Below, piece by piece: positions 16,585 to 25,759 of a stretch of 64,000 nucleotides of DNA. Position numbers and translations under genes: made by a program. The DNA comes from Pseudoruegeria aquimaris (GTDB lineage: Bacteria; Pseudomonadota; Alphaproteobacteria; Rhodobacterales; Rhodobacteraceae), in NCBI RefSeq assembly GCF_900172235.1, contig NZ_FWFQ01000008.1, forward strand, positions 83,367-147,366. The letters are read 5' to 3'. Every line of letters starts with the position of its first letter. The first letter of the stretch is position 1. The notes under the pieces were generated by a model that ran no database searches, was not told the origin of the DNA, and worked only from the letters and a program-made list of their open reading frames with translations.

Positions 16585-16762
16585 CTTTCCCTCCTTGAAA
16601 TACCTTGGTTGCAAAGAGGGATACGGGGTGGCTGGAGGATTTGGATCACGGGCTTCCACGAAGCGCGTTCCGCGCGGGCCGAGTGGCTGCGTTGCGGGCG
16701 GCGGCGCGGAAGCCGCCTCCCGAGAGGTGCGAGGGTCGCACGGCGCGTTCAGCCGGCCGGGA

Positions 16763-19144
16763 TCAGGCGGCCATCGCGGGCGGGGTTTCGTCCCGCCAGC
16801 CGCCGCCGGGGCGGTAGCGCGCGGCGATGCGTCCGCCTTCCAGCTTCATCAGGTGGAGCCAGCCGTTGTCGAACAGCGCCGCAACCTGCGGATGGCGGGC
16901 GAGGATCTGCGAGATCGCCTCGCACGGGGCCTCGATGAGCACGGTCAGCCGCTGCGGCGCATGGGCCGGGCGCTCGCCGTCGTGCACCGCCTGCCAGGGC
17001 AGGCCCGCGCGCAAGCGTCCGCCATTGCCTTCGATCACCCCGATGCCGCCGAGCACGTTGTGAATGAGCTTGTTGCCGGCGCCGAAGGCGGTGGGGGCGA
17101 GGGAGGAGCCGTAGTATTGCAGGCTGATCCAGCTGGCCACCACGACGGGGGCGGTCAGGATCAGTTCGAGCGTGGCGAAGCCCTCGTCGGCCGTCCAGTC
17201 GTAGCTGTGCAGGAAGGCCCGCCCGCCCAGATCCTTGCCCGTGGTCACCTCGCGCGGCGCCGCGATGAAGGCGGCGCAGCCGGCGAGCCCCCATTCGGGG
17301 CGGATCTCGGCCCAGTCCCGCGCGCGCGCGGCCACGGAGGCCGGCGTGGCGCCGGGCAGCCGCAGGGCGCGCTCGGCGCGCACCTGCTGCCCCGCCGCGC
17401 GCAGCCAGCCTTGCACCTGCGCCAGGTCGGTGGCCTGCGCGGGGGCGGCATCGGTGTCGAACAGCGTCACCTCGTCGGTGGTGGTGTCATGCAGCGCGGC
17501 CACGAAACGGGTGTCCTCGGGCAGCGAGATGCCGGCCTCGGGCAGATGTGCGCGGGTCGCCGGATCGTTCAGCAGGCTGGCCAGCAGGCGGGCCGAAACC
17601 GCGCCCGTGTGCCCGCCGCAGGCGCCGCAGTGGTAGGCACTTTCGTGGGGGTTGTTGGTGACGTGGGCGCCGTGCCCGACGAGCAGCACCAGAGGGGCGA
17701 ATCGCTCGCGCAGCCCCATCGCCCGCAGCACGCCGGCCGCGATCTCGGCCCGGCGCGCCGGGGGCAGTTCTTCGGAAAACCGCGGGGCGGGGGCCGGCGC
17801 GGCGGGTTTGCCGGCCTTGCCGAAGGCGCCTTTCAGCAGCTTGCCGCCATAGGCGAGCCCGGCGGCCTCGACGAATGCGAAGGAGGAGACCGCCGCCTGC
17901 CGGAACCGCCCCCAAGCCCGGATCGCCCGTGCGCCGATCCGCGCGGCCTGTTCGGCGTCATCGGGTTGCTGGCTGGTGCTGCGCAGGCTGGGCGCCAGCA
18001 GCGCCGGCAGATGGTCCTCCACGACGTCGGAGCCGTGCGGGGCATGGGCCACCGCCAGGCCGAAGAACCCGGCGAAGCCGATCGTCTCGATGCCCGGAGC
18101 CTGCGCTTCGAGCGCGCGGCGGAAGGGCTCGGAGCGCACGTCGATGCAGAAGGCCGCCTGCAGGGCCGGGCGGGCCGCAGGGCGGGAGGCGGGGCCGTCG
18201 AGCCGGGCGGCGAGCCGGCGCTGCCAGGCCCGTTCGGCCGCGTCCTGCAGAATGGCGTCGATCACCGTATCCTGCGTGGGGGCGAGGGGGGCGGCATGGG
18301 CCGCGACGATCTCGGCCCACCGGGCGGAGAGTTCGGGGTGCTGGTCCAGGAGCGCGGCCTCCCAGGAGAGGCGGATGGCCAGCAGCGCCGCGAGGGTTGG
18401 GTCGGTCCGGCCGGACTGTTCGGCCTGCCACAGCAGCCAGCGCGCGTGCTGGGCCCAGCCGCCGAGATCCATCAGCAGGCGGTGAAAGGCCGTCTCTGCG
18501 GCCTCCGCCGTGATCCCGAGTGCCCGGGCCGCGCGGGCGATGGCCCGCTCCGGCGTGTCGGGCAGGGCGGCGACATGCGCGCAGAAGCCCTTCAGGCCGG
18601 CGATTTCGGGGGTCAGGTCACGCGATGCCCAGGCCCGCCACGCGGCCCAGGGATCGGCGCCCGGCGCAGGCATCCACAGCGCCTGGCCGCGGTCGAAGTG
18701 GCCGCCCGCCCAGAGGCCGATGCAGCGCTCGATCACGGCGGGCCAGTCCGTCCGGCCCGCCTCGGCGGCAAGGTCGGCCACGGTGGGCAGGGCGCGGGGC
18801 GCCGGCGCCGGGGCGTGCATCCGCGCCTTCAGCAGCGCAAGATCCACCGGTTTCAGCGGTGAGGGGCATTCGATGAGCGCCGCGGCGAGATCGTCGTCGG
18901 TGATCCGGCCTTCCGCCACCTGTGCGGCAAGCTCCGCGCGGGAGCGAAAGACGGAGACGCCCGCCACGCGGGCCAGCCGCGCCGCCGCCGTGGTGGCCTC
19001 CTCGCCGGCCTGCCCGAGGAAGGGGTTCACCGCCACCGTGGCGTCGAGCGGGAACGCCGGGGGAATGGCCCGCGCGGCGGCCTCGGCCGCCGTGAGGATC
19101 GCCGAAAGCCGGGCGGGTGCGATATCGATTTCTTGCATGAACAT
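16763..19144 (-). CDS. dabA: DabA, inorganic carbon pump catalytic-like subunit
   Basis: A 793-residue DUF2309/PF10070 protein. It carries the zinc-site pattern of the DAB family: Cys333 and Asp335 in AFCIDVRSEP, and His491 and Cys506 in LLVGHGAHVTNNPH...YHCGACGGHTG, resembling a beta-carbonic anhydrase site. In the characterised Halothiobacillus system, DabA with the membrane partner DabB drives vectorial CO2 hydration to accumulate bicarbonate. The gene starts 12 bases after dabB ends. ATG at 19144 (MFMQEIDI) or 19138 is possible. In a heterotroph the likely benefit is feeding carboxylases under low CO2. Confidence 0.92.
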   Translation of the reverse strand: MFMQEIDIAPARLSAILTAAEAAARAIPPAFPLDATVAVNPFLGQAGEEATTAAARLARVAGVSVFRSRAELAAQVAEGRITDDDLAAALIECPSPLKPVDLALLKARMHAPAPAPRALPTVADLAAEAGRTDWPAVIERCIGLWAGGHFDRGQALWMPAPGADPWAAWRAWASRDLTPEIAGLKGFCAHVAALPDTPERAIARAARALGITAEAAETAFHRLLMDLGGWAQHARWLLWQAEQSGRTDPTLAALLAIRLSWEAALLDQHPELSARWAEIVAAHAAPLAPTQDTVIDAILQDAAERAWQRRLAARLDGPASRPAARPALQAAFCIDVRSEPFRRALEAQAPGIETIGFAGFFGLAVAHAPHGSDVVEDHLPALLAPSLRSTSQQPDDAEQAARIGARAIRAWGRFRQAAVSSFAFVEAAGLAYGGKLLKGAFGKAGKPAAPAPAPRFSEELPPARRAEIAAGVLRAMGLRERFAPLVLLVGHGAHVTNNPHESAYHCGACGGHTGAVSARLLASLLNDPATRAHLPEAGISLPEDTRFVAALHDTTTDEVTLFDTDAAPAQATDLAQVQGWLRAAGQQVRAERALRLPGATPASVAARARDWAEIRPEWGLAGCAAFIAAPREVTTGKDLGGRAFLHSYDWTADEGFATLELILTAPVVVASWISLQYYGSSLAPTAFGAGNKLIHNVLGGIGVIEGNGGRLRAGLPWQAVHDGERPAHAPQRLTVLIEAPCEAISQILARHPQVAALFDNGWLHLMKLEGGRIAARYRPGGGWRDETPPAMAA

Positions 19145-19156
19145 GGTCTCGGATCC

Positions 19157-20719
19157 TTACTTGGCGGTCACGGTGCGGAAGCCGCCGATGAAGCGGTCAA
19201 ACAGCGCGTTGAGGTAGAGCCCGTTGGCGACATGCACCCGCAGGCCGGCGGCGGCAGGGTGATGCGCCCAGAGCGGAAACAGCGCCTGTGCCAGCGCCAC
19301 CATCCCGAAGGAGGCCACCGCCAGCACGATCAGGGCCCATTCCAGCGGGCCGGGGGCGGGCGGCGCGGGCAGATGCGCGCCCCAGAGCGCCTGTGCGCCG
19401 AGCTGGAAGCCGAAATAGGCGATGGTGGCGGCGAGGGCGGCGATCGCGGTGCGGCGCGTCAGGGCCCGAGGTGCCGCATCCGCCAGCCCCTGCGCCACGA
19501 GGTAGGCCACGCCGAAGACGAGCATGGCCCCGAGCGCGAGCGCCTGCGGCGATTTCGGCCCGTCGATGGCCATGAAGGCCCCGGCCATGGCCGCGTAGAG
19601 CGCCAGCGCCAGGGCGAAGGCCTGAAGCACGTTCCCCCAGCCTGGGATCGCCACCGGACCCGGCCGGCGCGCGGCGTTGACCTCGGCCAGGGCCATGCCC
19701 GCCGTCAGGAAGGCGTGGCTCTTGTAGAGCCCGTGGGCCACGACATGCAGCAGCGCCAGCGGCCAGAGCCCCAGCCCGCATTGCATCAGCATGAAGCCCA
19801 TCTGCCCGACCGTGGACCAGGCGAGGGCCGTCTTGACGGCGCTCTGGGTGAGCATCACCACCGCGCCGAAGAGGGCCGTCAGCCCGCCCATGAAGACCAG
19901 AGCGGCCATCGCCGCGGAACTGGCCTGCACCAGGTCCGCCAGCCGGATCAGCAGCAGCCCGCCGGCGTTGATGATCCCTGCGTGCAGCAGCGCCGAAACC
20001 GGGGTGGGGGCCTCCATTACTTCGGTCAGCCAGCCATGCAGCGGGAAGGCAGCCGTCTTGAGCAGCGCCGCCAGCACGACCAGCGCCGCGGCGCACTGCC
20101 CGGCCGCGCCCAGCCCAAGTTCGGGGGCCGCGGCGCGCAGCGCGCCCAGGTCGCCCGTGCCGAACCGCATCCAGAGCAGGCCGGCCGCCATGATGAGGGC
20201 CAGATCGCCCGCGTGCCAGACCAGCGAGAACTTGGACGCCGCGCGCCGGGCGGCGGGGCGCTCCGGGTAGAACAGAAGCAGCCGGCGCAGGATCAGACCC
20301 GTGGCGATGAAGGCACCGGCCAGCACGGCGACGTGGGCCGCCTGAACCAGCAGGAGGACGAAGGCCAGCGTCGCCAGCATCAGGGTGTGGAACCGCCCCT
20401 CCCGCGCCTCGCCGTCCATGTAGCGCCGCGAATAGCGCGTGACGATCCAGCCGATGAAGGCGACGAGCAGGAACATCGTCGTGCCGATCACGTCGAGCCG
20501 GAGCAGTGCCCCGAACCCGGAGCCGCCGGCTGCCGGCGGGCGCCCCGTCGCCAGTTGCAGGGCCGCGGTGATGGCCAGCAGCAGCACGAGCACACCGGCC
20601 GCTTCCGGCAGCCAGCGTGCGAGGGCAGGGCGGCGGCCCGGTTGCGCGGCCATTGCCGCTGCGCCGATCAGCAGGACGAGAAGAGCCAGCAGGCCCGGTG
20701 AGGTGAGAAAGGGTGTCAT
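19157..20719 (-). CDS. dabB: DabB, NuoL-like proton-conducting membrane subunit
   Basis: A multi-spanning protein of about 520 residues from the proton-conducting transporter family (NuoL/MrpA-like, PF00361). Recognisable NuoL features are the LHGWLTEVMEAPTPVSALLHAGIINAGGLLLIRL block (about residues 222-256) with its conserved Lys/Glu and His environment, and VAHGLYKSHAFLTAG with the channel Lys. No other NADH dehydrogenase subunits are adjacent; the partner is dabA. The start at 20719 (MTPFLTSP) is used; an alternative at 20743 adds eight residues. DabB is thought to couple the ion gradient to DabA. Confidence 0.92.
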   Translation of the reverse strand: MTPFLTSPGLLALLVLLIGAAAMAAQPGRRPALARWLPEAAGVLVLLLAITAALQLATGRPPAAGGSGFGALLRLDVIGTTMFLLVAFIGWIVTRYSRRYMDGEAREGRFHTLMLATLAFVLLLVQAAHVAVLAGAFIATGLILRRLLLFYPERPAARRAASKFSLVWHAGDLALIMAAGLLWMRFGTGDLGALRAAAPELGLGAAGQCAAALVVLAALLKTAAFPLHGWLTEVMEAPTPVSALLHAGIINAGGLLLIRLADLVQASSAAMAALVFMGGLTALFGAVVMLTQSAVKTALAWSTVGQMGFMLMQCGLGLWPLALLHVVAHGLYKSHAFLTAGMALAEVNAARRPGPVAIPGWGNVLQAFALALALYAAMAGAFMAIDGPKSPQALALGAMLVFGVAYLVAQGLADAAPRALTRRTAIAALAATIAYFGFQLGAQALWGAHLPAPPAPGPLEWALIVLAVASFGMVALAQALFPLWAHHPAAAGLRVHVANGLYLNALFDRFIGGFRTVTAK

Positions 20720-20822
20720 TGGTGGGTTCCGCGTTCCAGTCATTCCTGCGGCCCGACTTATCCCCTTGGCTATATCCAGAAAATTACATATTTTCGCTCA
20801 TATCATTCTAAATAATAGAACA
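20720..20822. promoter_or_regulatory. Divergent dabB/lysR promoter region with candidate LysR site
   Basis: This 103-base spacer is strikingly AT rich. ATAT-N8-ATAT (20788-20803) fits the loose T-N11-A interrupted-palindrome pattern of LysR operators, and TATAAT-like sequences occur on both strands. Divergent LysR regulators usually bind between themselves and their target. Confidence 0.4.
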
Positions 20823-21716
20823 ATGCACACGTTGAATCTGCACCACCTCCGCCTGTTCCGGGCCGTCGCGCGCGACGGGACGCTCACCGGCGCCGCCCGG
20901 CGGCTGAACCTCTCGCAATCGGCCCTGTCCACCCAGATCAAGACGCTCGAGTCCACCTTGGGGCATGCGCTTTTCGAGCGCCGCGGGCGCGGATTGGTGC
21001 TGACGGAGGCGGGCCGGATCGCGCTCGATCACGCCGAGGCGATCTTCCGCACCGCCGACGATCTGGCAGCGACGCTGCGCGAACGCCGCACCGTCCGCAA
21101 GAGCCTGCACGTCGGCGCCCTGTCCACCTTGTCGCGCAACTTCCAGATCGGGTTCATCGCGCCTTTCCTGGAGCGCAAGGACGTGGAGGTGGTTCTGCGT
21201 TCGGGCACCCAGGCGCAGCTTCTGGATGGTCTCGAAGCCCTCGCGCTCGACGTGGTTCTCACCAACCACCCGCCGGAGCAGGGCGCCGGCAGCCGCCACC
21301 TGATCCATGCGATCGCGCAGCAGCCGTTCAGCCTCATCGGCCCGCCCGAACTGGCGGGGCAGCCGCTGCGCGGGTTGCTGCAGACCCGGCCCCTGATCCT
21401 GCCCGGCAGGGAAAGCGCGCCGCGCGCCGCCATCGATGCGCTGCTGGATGGCCTCGCCATCGCGCCCCACGTCGTCGCCGAGGCCGACGACATGGCCATG
21501 CTGCGGCTGCTGGCGCGCTCTGGTGCGGGGCTGGCGGTGATTCCCCCCATCGTCGTGCAGGATGAACTGGCCTCGGGCCGGCTGGCAGAGCTGGCCAAGC
21601 TCGACGGTCTTTCGGAGACGTTCTACGCCGTGACCCTGCGGCGCCGATTCCCGAACCCGCTCGTGGGCGCCGCGCTGGAGGCCGCCGGGGCGACAAAGGA
21701 CCGTTCCGAAAGCTGA
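20823..21716 (+). CDS. LysR-family regulator, probably of dabBA
   Basis: A 297-residue LysR-type transcriptional regulator. The N-terminal winged helix-turn-helix is intact (LHHLRLFRAVARDGTLTGAARRLNLSQSALSTQIKTLE, about 5-42), followed by the effector-binding domain (about 90-290) with LLARSGAGLAVIPPIVV. A start at 20823 (MHTLNLHH) gives the canonical LysR N-terminus. It diverges from dabBA, and LysR regulators related to CbbR/CcmR control CO2-responsive genes, so control of dabBA by inorganic-carbon status is the simplest reading. That link is inferred from position only. Confidence 0.88.
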   Translation: MHTLNLHHLRLFRAVARDGTLTGAARRLNLSQSALSTQIKTLESTLGHALFERRGRGLVLTEAGRIALDHAEAIFRTADDLAATLRERRTVRKSLHVGALSTLSRNFQIGFIAPFLERKDVEVVLRSGTQAQLLDGLEALALDVVLTNHPPEQGAGSRHLIHAIAQQPFSLIGPPELAGQPLRGLLQTRPLILPGRESAPRAAIDALLDGLAIAPHVVAEADDMAMLRLLARSGAGLAVIPPIVVQDELASGRLAELAKLDGLSETFYAVTLRRRFPNPLVGAALEAAGATKDRSES

Positions 21717-21833
21717 AGTCGGCTCATGCCGGGCGCGCGCGCCGCTCTTCGTTCCGCACCGCTTGCCGGACGGCAGACAGGCCGCGCCAGCCGGAATCGG
21801 CCCTGAGGGAGCGGAAGCCGGGCGGGAAAACGG

Positions 21834-21862
21834 TTGTCATAAAACTGTAACACGGCTGTAGC
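21834..21862 (+). promoter_or_regulatory. Three-unit Pho box (PhoB operator) before pstS
   Basis: TTGTCAT-AAAA-CTGTAAC-ACGG-CTGTAGC gives three 7-mers spaced exactly 11 bases apart; the first two match the PhoB consensus (CTGTCAT-N4-CTGTCAC) closely. A TATGCT-like -10 at about 21864-21869 is positioned as in PhoB-activated promoters that lack a -35 hexamer. The pstS start codon is 77 bases downstream. Confidence 0.88.
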
Positions 21863-21939
21863 ATATGCTTCACGCAACGGTTCTAGACGGCTCCCCAAGG
21901 CCGGGCACTTCGGCCTGAGACAAACATCCAGGAGAGACC

Positions 21940-22980
21940 ATGTCGTACTCTAAGTTTTCCGCCTCGGTTCTGGCCATCCTCGCCGTTTCGGCGACCGCCG
22001 CTGCCGCGCGCGACGAAATCCGCATCGTCGGTTCGTCCACCGTGTTCCCCTACACCCAGGCCGTTGCAGAGCAGTTCGCCAACAACACCGGTGCGCCTTC
22101 GCCGATCGTCGAATCGACGGGCACGGGCGGCGGCATGCAGATCTTCTGCGGCGGCATCGGCGAGCAGCACCCCGACATCACCGGTGCCTCCCGCGCGATG
22201 AAGAAATCCGAATTCGATCTCTGCGTGTCCAACGGCGTGACCGAGGTCACCGAGGCCCTGATCGGCTTCGACGGCCTGTCCATGGCGGTTGCCCGCTCCA
22301 ACGATTTCGACTGGGATCTGACCCTCGGCGAGATCTACCTGGCCCTCGGCGCCCAGGTGCCGGTCAACGGTGAGTGGGTGGACAACCCCTACACCAAGTG
22401 GTCCGAGATCAACCCCGATCTTCCCGACACCGACATCCTCGCCTACGGCCCCCCGCCGACCTCCGGCACCCGCGACGCCTGGGTTGAACTGGCGATGCAC
22501 GCCGGCTGCGAAGAGCTGGACTTCGTGAAAGAGGGCGGCTTCGACGGCGACTGGGTTGAAGAGAACTGCTCGCGCATGCGCACCGACGGCCCCTTCGTGG
22601 AAGCCGGTGAGAACGACAACCTGATCGTTCAGCGCCTGGAGGCCGATCCGAACGCCGTGGGCATCTTCGGCTACTCCTTCCTCTACGAGAACCTCGACAA
22701 GCTGAAAGGCGTGAAGATCGAAGGCGTGGAGCCCAGCACCGACACCATCGCCGACAAATCCTACCCGGTGTCGCGCCCGCTCTACTTCTACGTGAAGAAC
22801 GCGCACCGCGGCGTGATCCCGAACCTCGAAGAGTTCATCGAGGAATACATGTCCGACGATGCGCTCGAGGCCGGCGGCTACCTGTCGGAGCGTGGCCTGG
22901 TCGCGCTCTCCGAGGATCGCCTGCGCGAACTGCAAGATGCCGTTCTGGACGGCAAGCCGATGGCTTCGCCCGAAAAGTAA
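21940..22980 (+). CDS. pstS: Phosphate-binding protein PstS
   Basis: A 346-residue periplasmic phosphate receptor with a signal peptide ending at about residue 23 (ATAAAA before RDEIRIV). The phosphate-binding motifs are GSSTVFPYTQ (31-40), STGTGGGMQIFCGG in the first domain and SGTRDAW in the second. GGAGAG precedes the ATG. It is the first gene of pstSCAB and lies downstream of a strong Pho box. A hairpin with a T-run directly after the stop should make its mRNA more abundant than that of the permease genes. Confidence 0.95.
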   Translation: MSYSKFSASVLAILAVSATAAAARDEIRIVGSSTVFPYTQAVAEQFANNTGAPSPIVESTGTGGGMQIFCGGIGEQHPDITGASRAMKKSEFDLCVSNGVTEVTEALIGFDGLSMAVARSNDFDWDLTLGEIYLALGAQVPVNGEWVDNPYTKWSEINPDLPDTDILAYGPPPTSGTRDAWVELAMHAGCEELDFVKEGGFDGDWVEENCSRMRTDGPFVEAGENDNLIVQRLEADPNAVGIFGYSFLYENLDKLKGVKIEGVEPSTDTIADKSYPVSRPLYFYVKNAHRGVIPNLEEFIEEYMSDDALEAGGYLSERGLVALSEDRLRELQDAVLDGKPMASPEK

Positions 22981-23004
22981 GCCCCCGGCAAAACCGAAAC
23001 CATC

Positions 23005-23034
23005 GCCCGGGCCGAAGTGGCCCGGGCTTTTCTT
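23005..23034 (+). terminator. Intercistronic terminator-like hairpin between pstS and pstC
   Basis: GCCCGGGCC (23005-23013) pairs perfectly with GGCCCGGGC (23019-23027), loop GAAGT, followed by TTTTCTT. This is a textbook intrinsic terminator placed inside the operon, 16 bases before pstC. Partial read-through would give excess PstS over the membrane subunits. Confidence 0.75.
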
Positions 23035-23049
23035 GACTGGACACCCACC

Positions 23050-24426
23050 ATGACTTCCCTGGCATTCTTCGTCCTGCTGCTGGCCTGTGTCGTTGGCTAC
23101 TGGATCAATCGTCGCGGCGCCCAGGCGATCCGTGCCGACGGGCAGAGGCTGCACTCGCTGGCCAGCTACCATGGCCTGTTTTCCGCGCTCATGATCCTGG
23201 TTCCGGTGCTGACGCTCATCCTGCTCTGGCTCGTGCTGCAGGGGCCCGTCATCGACCGGCTGACGATGGCCGCGCTGCCCGAGGGCGCCCTTGACGGCCT
23301 CGACAGCGGTGGGCTCCAGCTCGTTCTGGCGGAGATCAAATCCATCTCGCGCGGCCAGATCTTCGGCACGCCCGAGGATTGGAAGATCGCCGCCGCCGAA
23401 CATCACGTCGCCCTCAAGGCGCGCTCCTCCGCCCTGATGCTCGGCGCCGTCATCGCGCTGGCCGCGGCGATCATGCTCTTCGCGCGGTCGCGCGTGGGCG
23501 CGGAGTTTCGCGCCCGGCAGGGGGTCGAACGCATCGTGTCCGGCCTGATGATCTTCTGTTCCACCGTCGCGATCTTCACCACCGTGGGCATCGTGGCGGC
23601 GCTCGTCTTCGAGACCGGCAAGTTCCTGTCCCTCGTGCCGCTGCGGGAATTCCTCTTCGGCCTGAACTGGGAGCCGCAGATCCCGATCCGGGAAGACCAG
23701 ATCGCCGCCTCCGGTGCCTTCGGCTGGGTGCCCGTCATGCTCGGCACGCTGGTGATCACGGTCGTGGCGCTCACCTTCGCCGTTCCGGTGGGCCTTCTGT
23801 CCGCGATCTACCTCAACGAATTCGCGCCGCAGCGCCTGCGCTCTGTGGCCAAGCCGATCCTCGAAATCCTCGCCGGCGTGCCCACGGTCGTCTACGGCTT
23901 CTTCGCCATCCTCGTGGTGGCCCCGGCGATCCGAAGCCTCGGCACCTCCCTCGGGATCGACGTTTCGCCCAACACCGCGCTGGCGGCGGGCAGCGTCATG
24001 GGCGTGATGCTCATCCCGTTCATCTCCTCCTTCGCCGACGACGCCCTGTCGGCCGTTCCCCGCGCCCTGCGCGACGGCGCGCTCGCGCTCGGCGCGACGC
24101 GGGCGGAGACCATGCTGAACGTGCTGTTCCCGGCGGCCCTGCCGGGCATCGTGGGCGGCATCCTGCTCGCGGTGAGCCGCGCGATCGGCGAGACCATGAT
24201 CGTGGTGATGGCGGCCGGTCTGATCGCCAAGCTGACGGTCAACCCGCTGGACAGCGTGACGACCGTCACGGTCCAGATCGTCACGCTGCTGATCGGCGAT
24301 ACCTCCTTTGACAACCCGAAGACGCTGGCGGCCTTCGCGCTCGGCATGATGCTCTTCCTCGTGACACTCGTGATCAACATCTTCGCGCTCCGGATCGTCC
24401 GGAAATACCGCGAAGCCTATGACTAA
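23050..24426 (+). CDS. pstC: Phosphate ABC transporter permease PstC
   Basis: A 458-residue permease. The start MTSLAFFVLL at 23050 follows the hairpin; in-frame codons upstream fall inside it. The protein is longer than E. coli PstC (about 320) because of an extra N-terminal helix pair and loop (about 1-165), usual in alphaproteobacteria. The core has FFAILVVAPAIRSLG and the cytoplasmic coupling loop ALRDGALALGATRAETMLNVLFPAALPG (about 339-366). The last codons overlap the ATG of pstA. Confidence 0.93.
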   Translation: MTSLAFFVLLLACVVGYWINRRGAQAIRADGQRLHSLASYHGLFSALMILVPVLTLILLWLVLQGPVIDRLTMAALPEGALDGLDSGGLQLVLAEIKSISRGQIFGTPEDWKIAAAEHHVALKARSSALMLGAVIALAAAIMLFARSRVGAEFRARQGVERIVSGLMIFCSTVAIFTTVGIVAALVFETGKFLSLVPLREFLFGLNWEPQIPIREDQIAASGAFGWVPVMLGTLVITVVALTFAVPVGLLSAIYLNEFAPQRLRSVAKPILEILAGVPTVVYGFFAILVVAPAIRSLGTSLGIDVSPNTALAAGSVMGVMLIPFISSFADDALSAVPRALRDGALALGATRAETMLNVLFPAALPGIVGGILLAVSRAIGETMIVVMAAGLIAKLTVNPLDSVTTVTVQIVTLLIGDTSFDNPKTLAAFALGMMLFLVTLVINIFALRIVRKYREAYD

Positions 24427-25738
24427 GGTCCAGACAATGACGGATACCTCCTCGGCACCGAACACGCCCCCGCGCCACGGAACCGGCGCCGCCGTCCAGG
24501 CCTCGCTCGCCCGCCGGCGGCGCAAGCAGATCGCCCTGCAGGCCTGCGGGATCGGCGCGATCTCCATCGCGTTCCTGATGCTCTTCATCCTGGTCGCTTC
24601 GCTGGTGTCCTCCGGCTACCAGGCCTTCACGCAGACCCATGTCACGCTGGATGTCTTCGTGGATCCGGAAGAGGTGCGCGAGGAGCGCCTGCCGCGCGGC
24701 GGCTTCGACGACGTGCTCGCCGCCTCGCTGGCGCGGATGCTGCCGGATGTCGATACGTCCGACCGCGCCACCCTGCGCCAGGTGGAGCGCATCCTCTCCA
24801 ACGGGGCCCAGTTCGCCCTGCGCGACATGGTCGTGGCCGATCCCTCCCTGATCGGGCAGACGATCGAGATCACGGTCCCGGTTTCGGACCCCTACGACCA
24901 GCTGAACAAGGGGCTGATCGATCGCGAAACGCCGGAAGAGAACCGCCGGCTGAAGGATGAGGAAATCGCCTACTTCGACGCGCTGAAGGAAAGCGGCGCG
25001 ATTTCCAAGCCGTTCAACTTCGGGCTCTTCACCAACGCCGACAGCCGTTTCCCGGAACTGGCGGGGCTGAAGGGCGCGCTCGTGGGCTCCTTCTGGGCGC
25101 TGCTGACCTGTTTCGTGATCTCCTTCCCGCTTGGCATCGGCGCGGCGATCTACCTAGAGGAATTCGCCCCCAAGAACCGGGTGAGCGATTTCATCGAGGT
25201 CAACATCAACAACCTGGCCGCGGTGCCGTCGGTCGTCTTCGGCCTGCTGGCGCTTTCGGTGTTCATCGGCTGGTTCGGGCTGCCGCGCTCGGCGCCCTTC
25301 GTGGGCGGGCTGACGCTGGCGCTGATGACGATGCCGACGATCATCATCGCCACCCGTGCGGCGCTCAAGTCCGTTCCGCCCTCGATCCGCGAAGCCGCCC
25401 TCGGCCTCGGCGCCTCCCGCCAGCAGGTCGTCTTCCAGCATGTGCTGCCGCTGGCGATGCCCGGCATTCTCACCGGGACGATCATCGGGCTGGCGCAGGC
25501 GCTGGGAGAAACCGCGCCGCTGCTGCTGATCGGCATGAACGCCTTCATCACCTCCGCCGCTTCGAGCCCCTTCGACAGCGCAACCGCGCTCCCGACCCAG
25601 ATCTTCATCTGGGCCGACAGCCCGGAACGCGGCTTCGTCTCGCGCACCTCGGCGGCCATCCTCGTTCTGCTCGGCTTCCTTGTCACGATGAACGCCATCG
25701 CGATCTTCCTGCGGCAGCGGTTCGAGCGGAAATGGTGA
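24419..25738 (+). CDS. pstA: Phosphate ABC transporter permease PstA
   Basis: A 439-residue permease, also extended relative to E. coli (296) by an N-terminal helix and a periplasmic domain of about 150 residues (about 60-205). The membrane core contains LTLALMTMPTIIIATRAALKSVPPSIREAALGLGASRQQVVFQHVLPLAMPG (starting about 297), with the EAA-like loop. It overlaps pstC by eight bases. An in-frame ATG seven codons in (MTDTSS, 24437) could be the real start. Confidence 0.93.
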   Translation: MTKVQTMTDTSSAPNTPPRHGTGAAVQASLARRRRKQIALQACGIGAISIAFLMLFILVASLVSSGYQAFTQTHVTLDVFVDPEEVREERLPRGGFDDVLAASLARMLPDVDTSDRATLRQVERILSNGAQFALRDMVVADPSLIGQTIEITVPVSDPYDQLNKGLIDRETPEENRRLKDEEIAYFDALKESGAISKPFNFGLFTNADSRFPELAGLKGALVGSFWALLTCFVISFPLGIGAAIYLEEFAPKNRVSDFIEVNINNLAAVPSVVFGLLALSVFIGWFGLPRSAPFVGGLTLALMTMPTIIIATRAALKSVPPSIREAALGLGASRQQVVFQHVLPLAMPGILTGTIIGLAQALGETAPLLLIGMNAFITSAASSPFDSATALPTQIFIWADSPERGFVSRTSAAILVLLGFLVTMNAIAIFLRQRFERKW

Positions 25739-25759
25739 TTGCGATCCGGAGGCGATGAC

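Noticed and set aside
16268..18862. Plus-strand open frame of 864 codons across hdhA and dabA
   Set aside because: Overlaps two recognised genes on the other strand, Gly/Arg-rich, no RBS at its start.
19157..20719. Complex I subunit NuoL or Mrp antiporter subunit
   Set aside because: No other nuo or mrp genes adjoin; the direct partner is dabA.
21883..24588. Minus-strand open frame of about 900 codons across pstS-pstC
   Set aside because: Antisense to the pst operon, rich in His/Asp/Gln without domains; shadow of codon bias.
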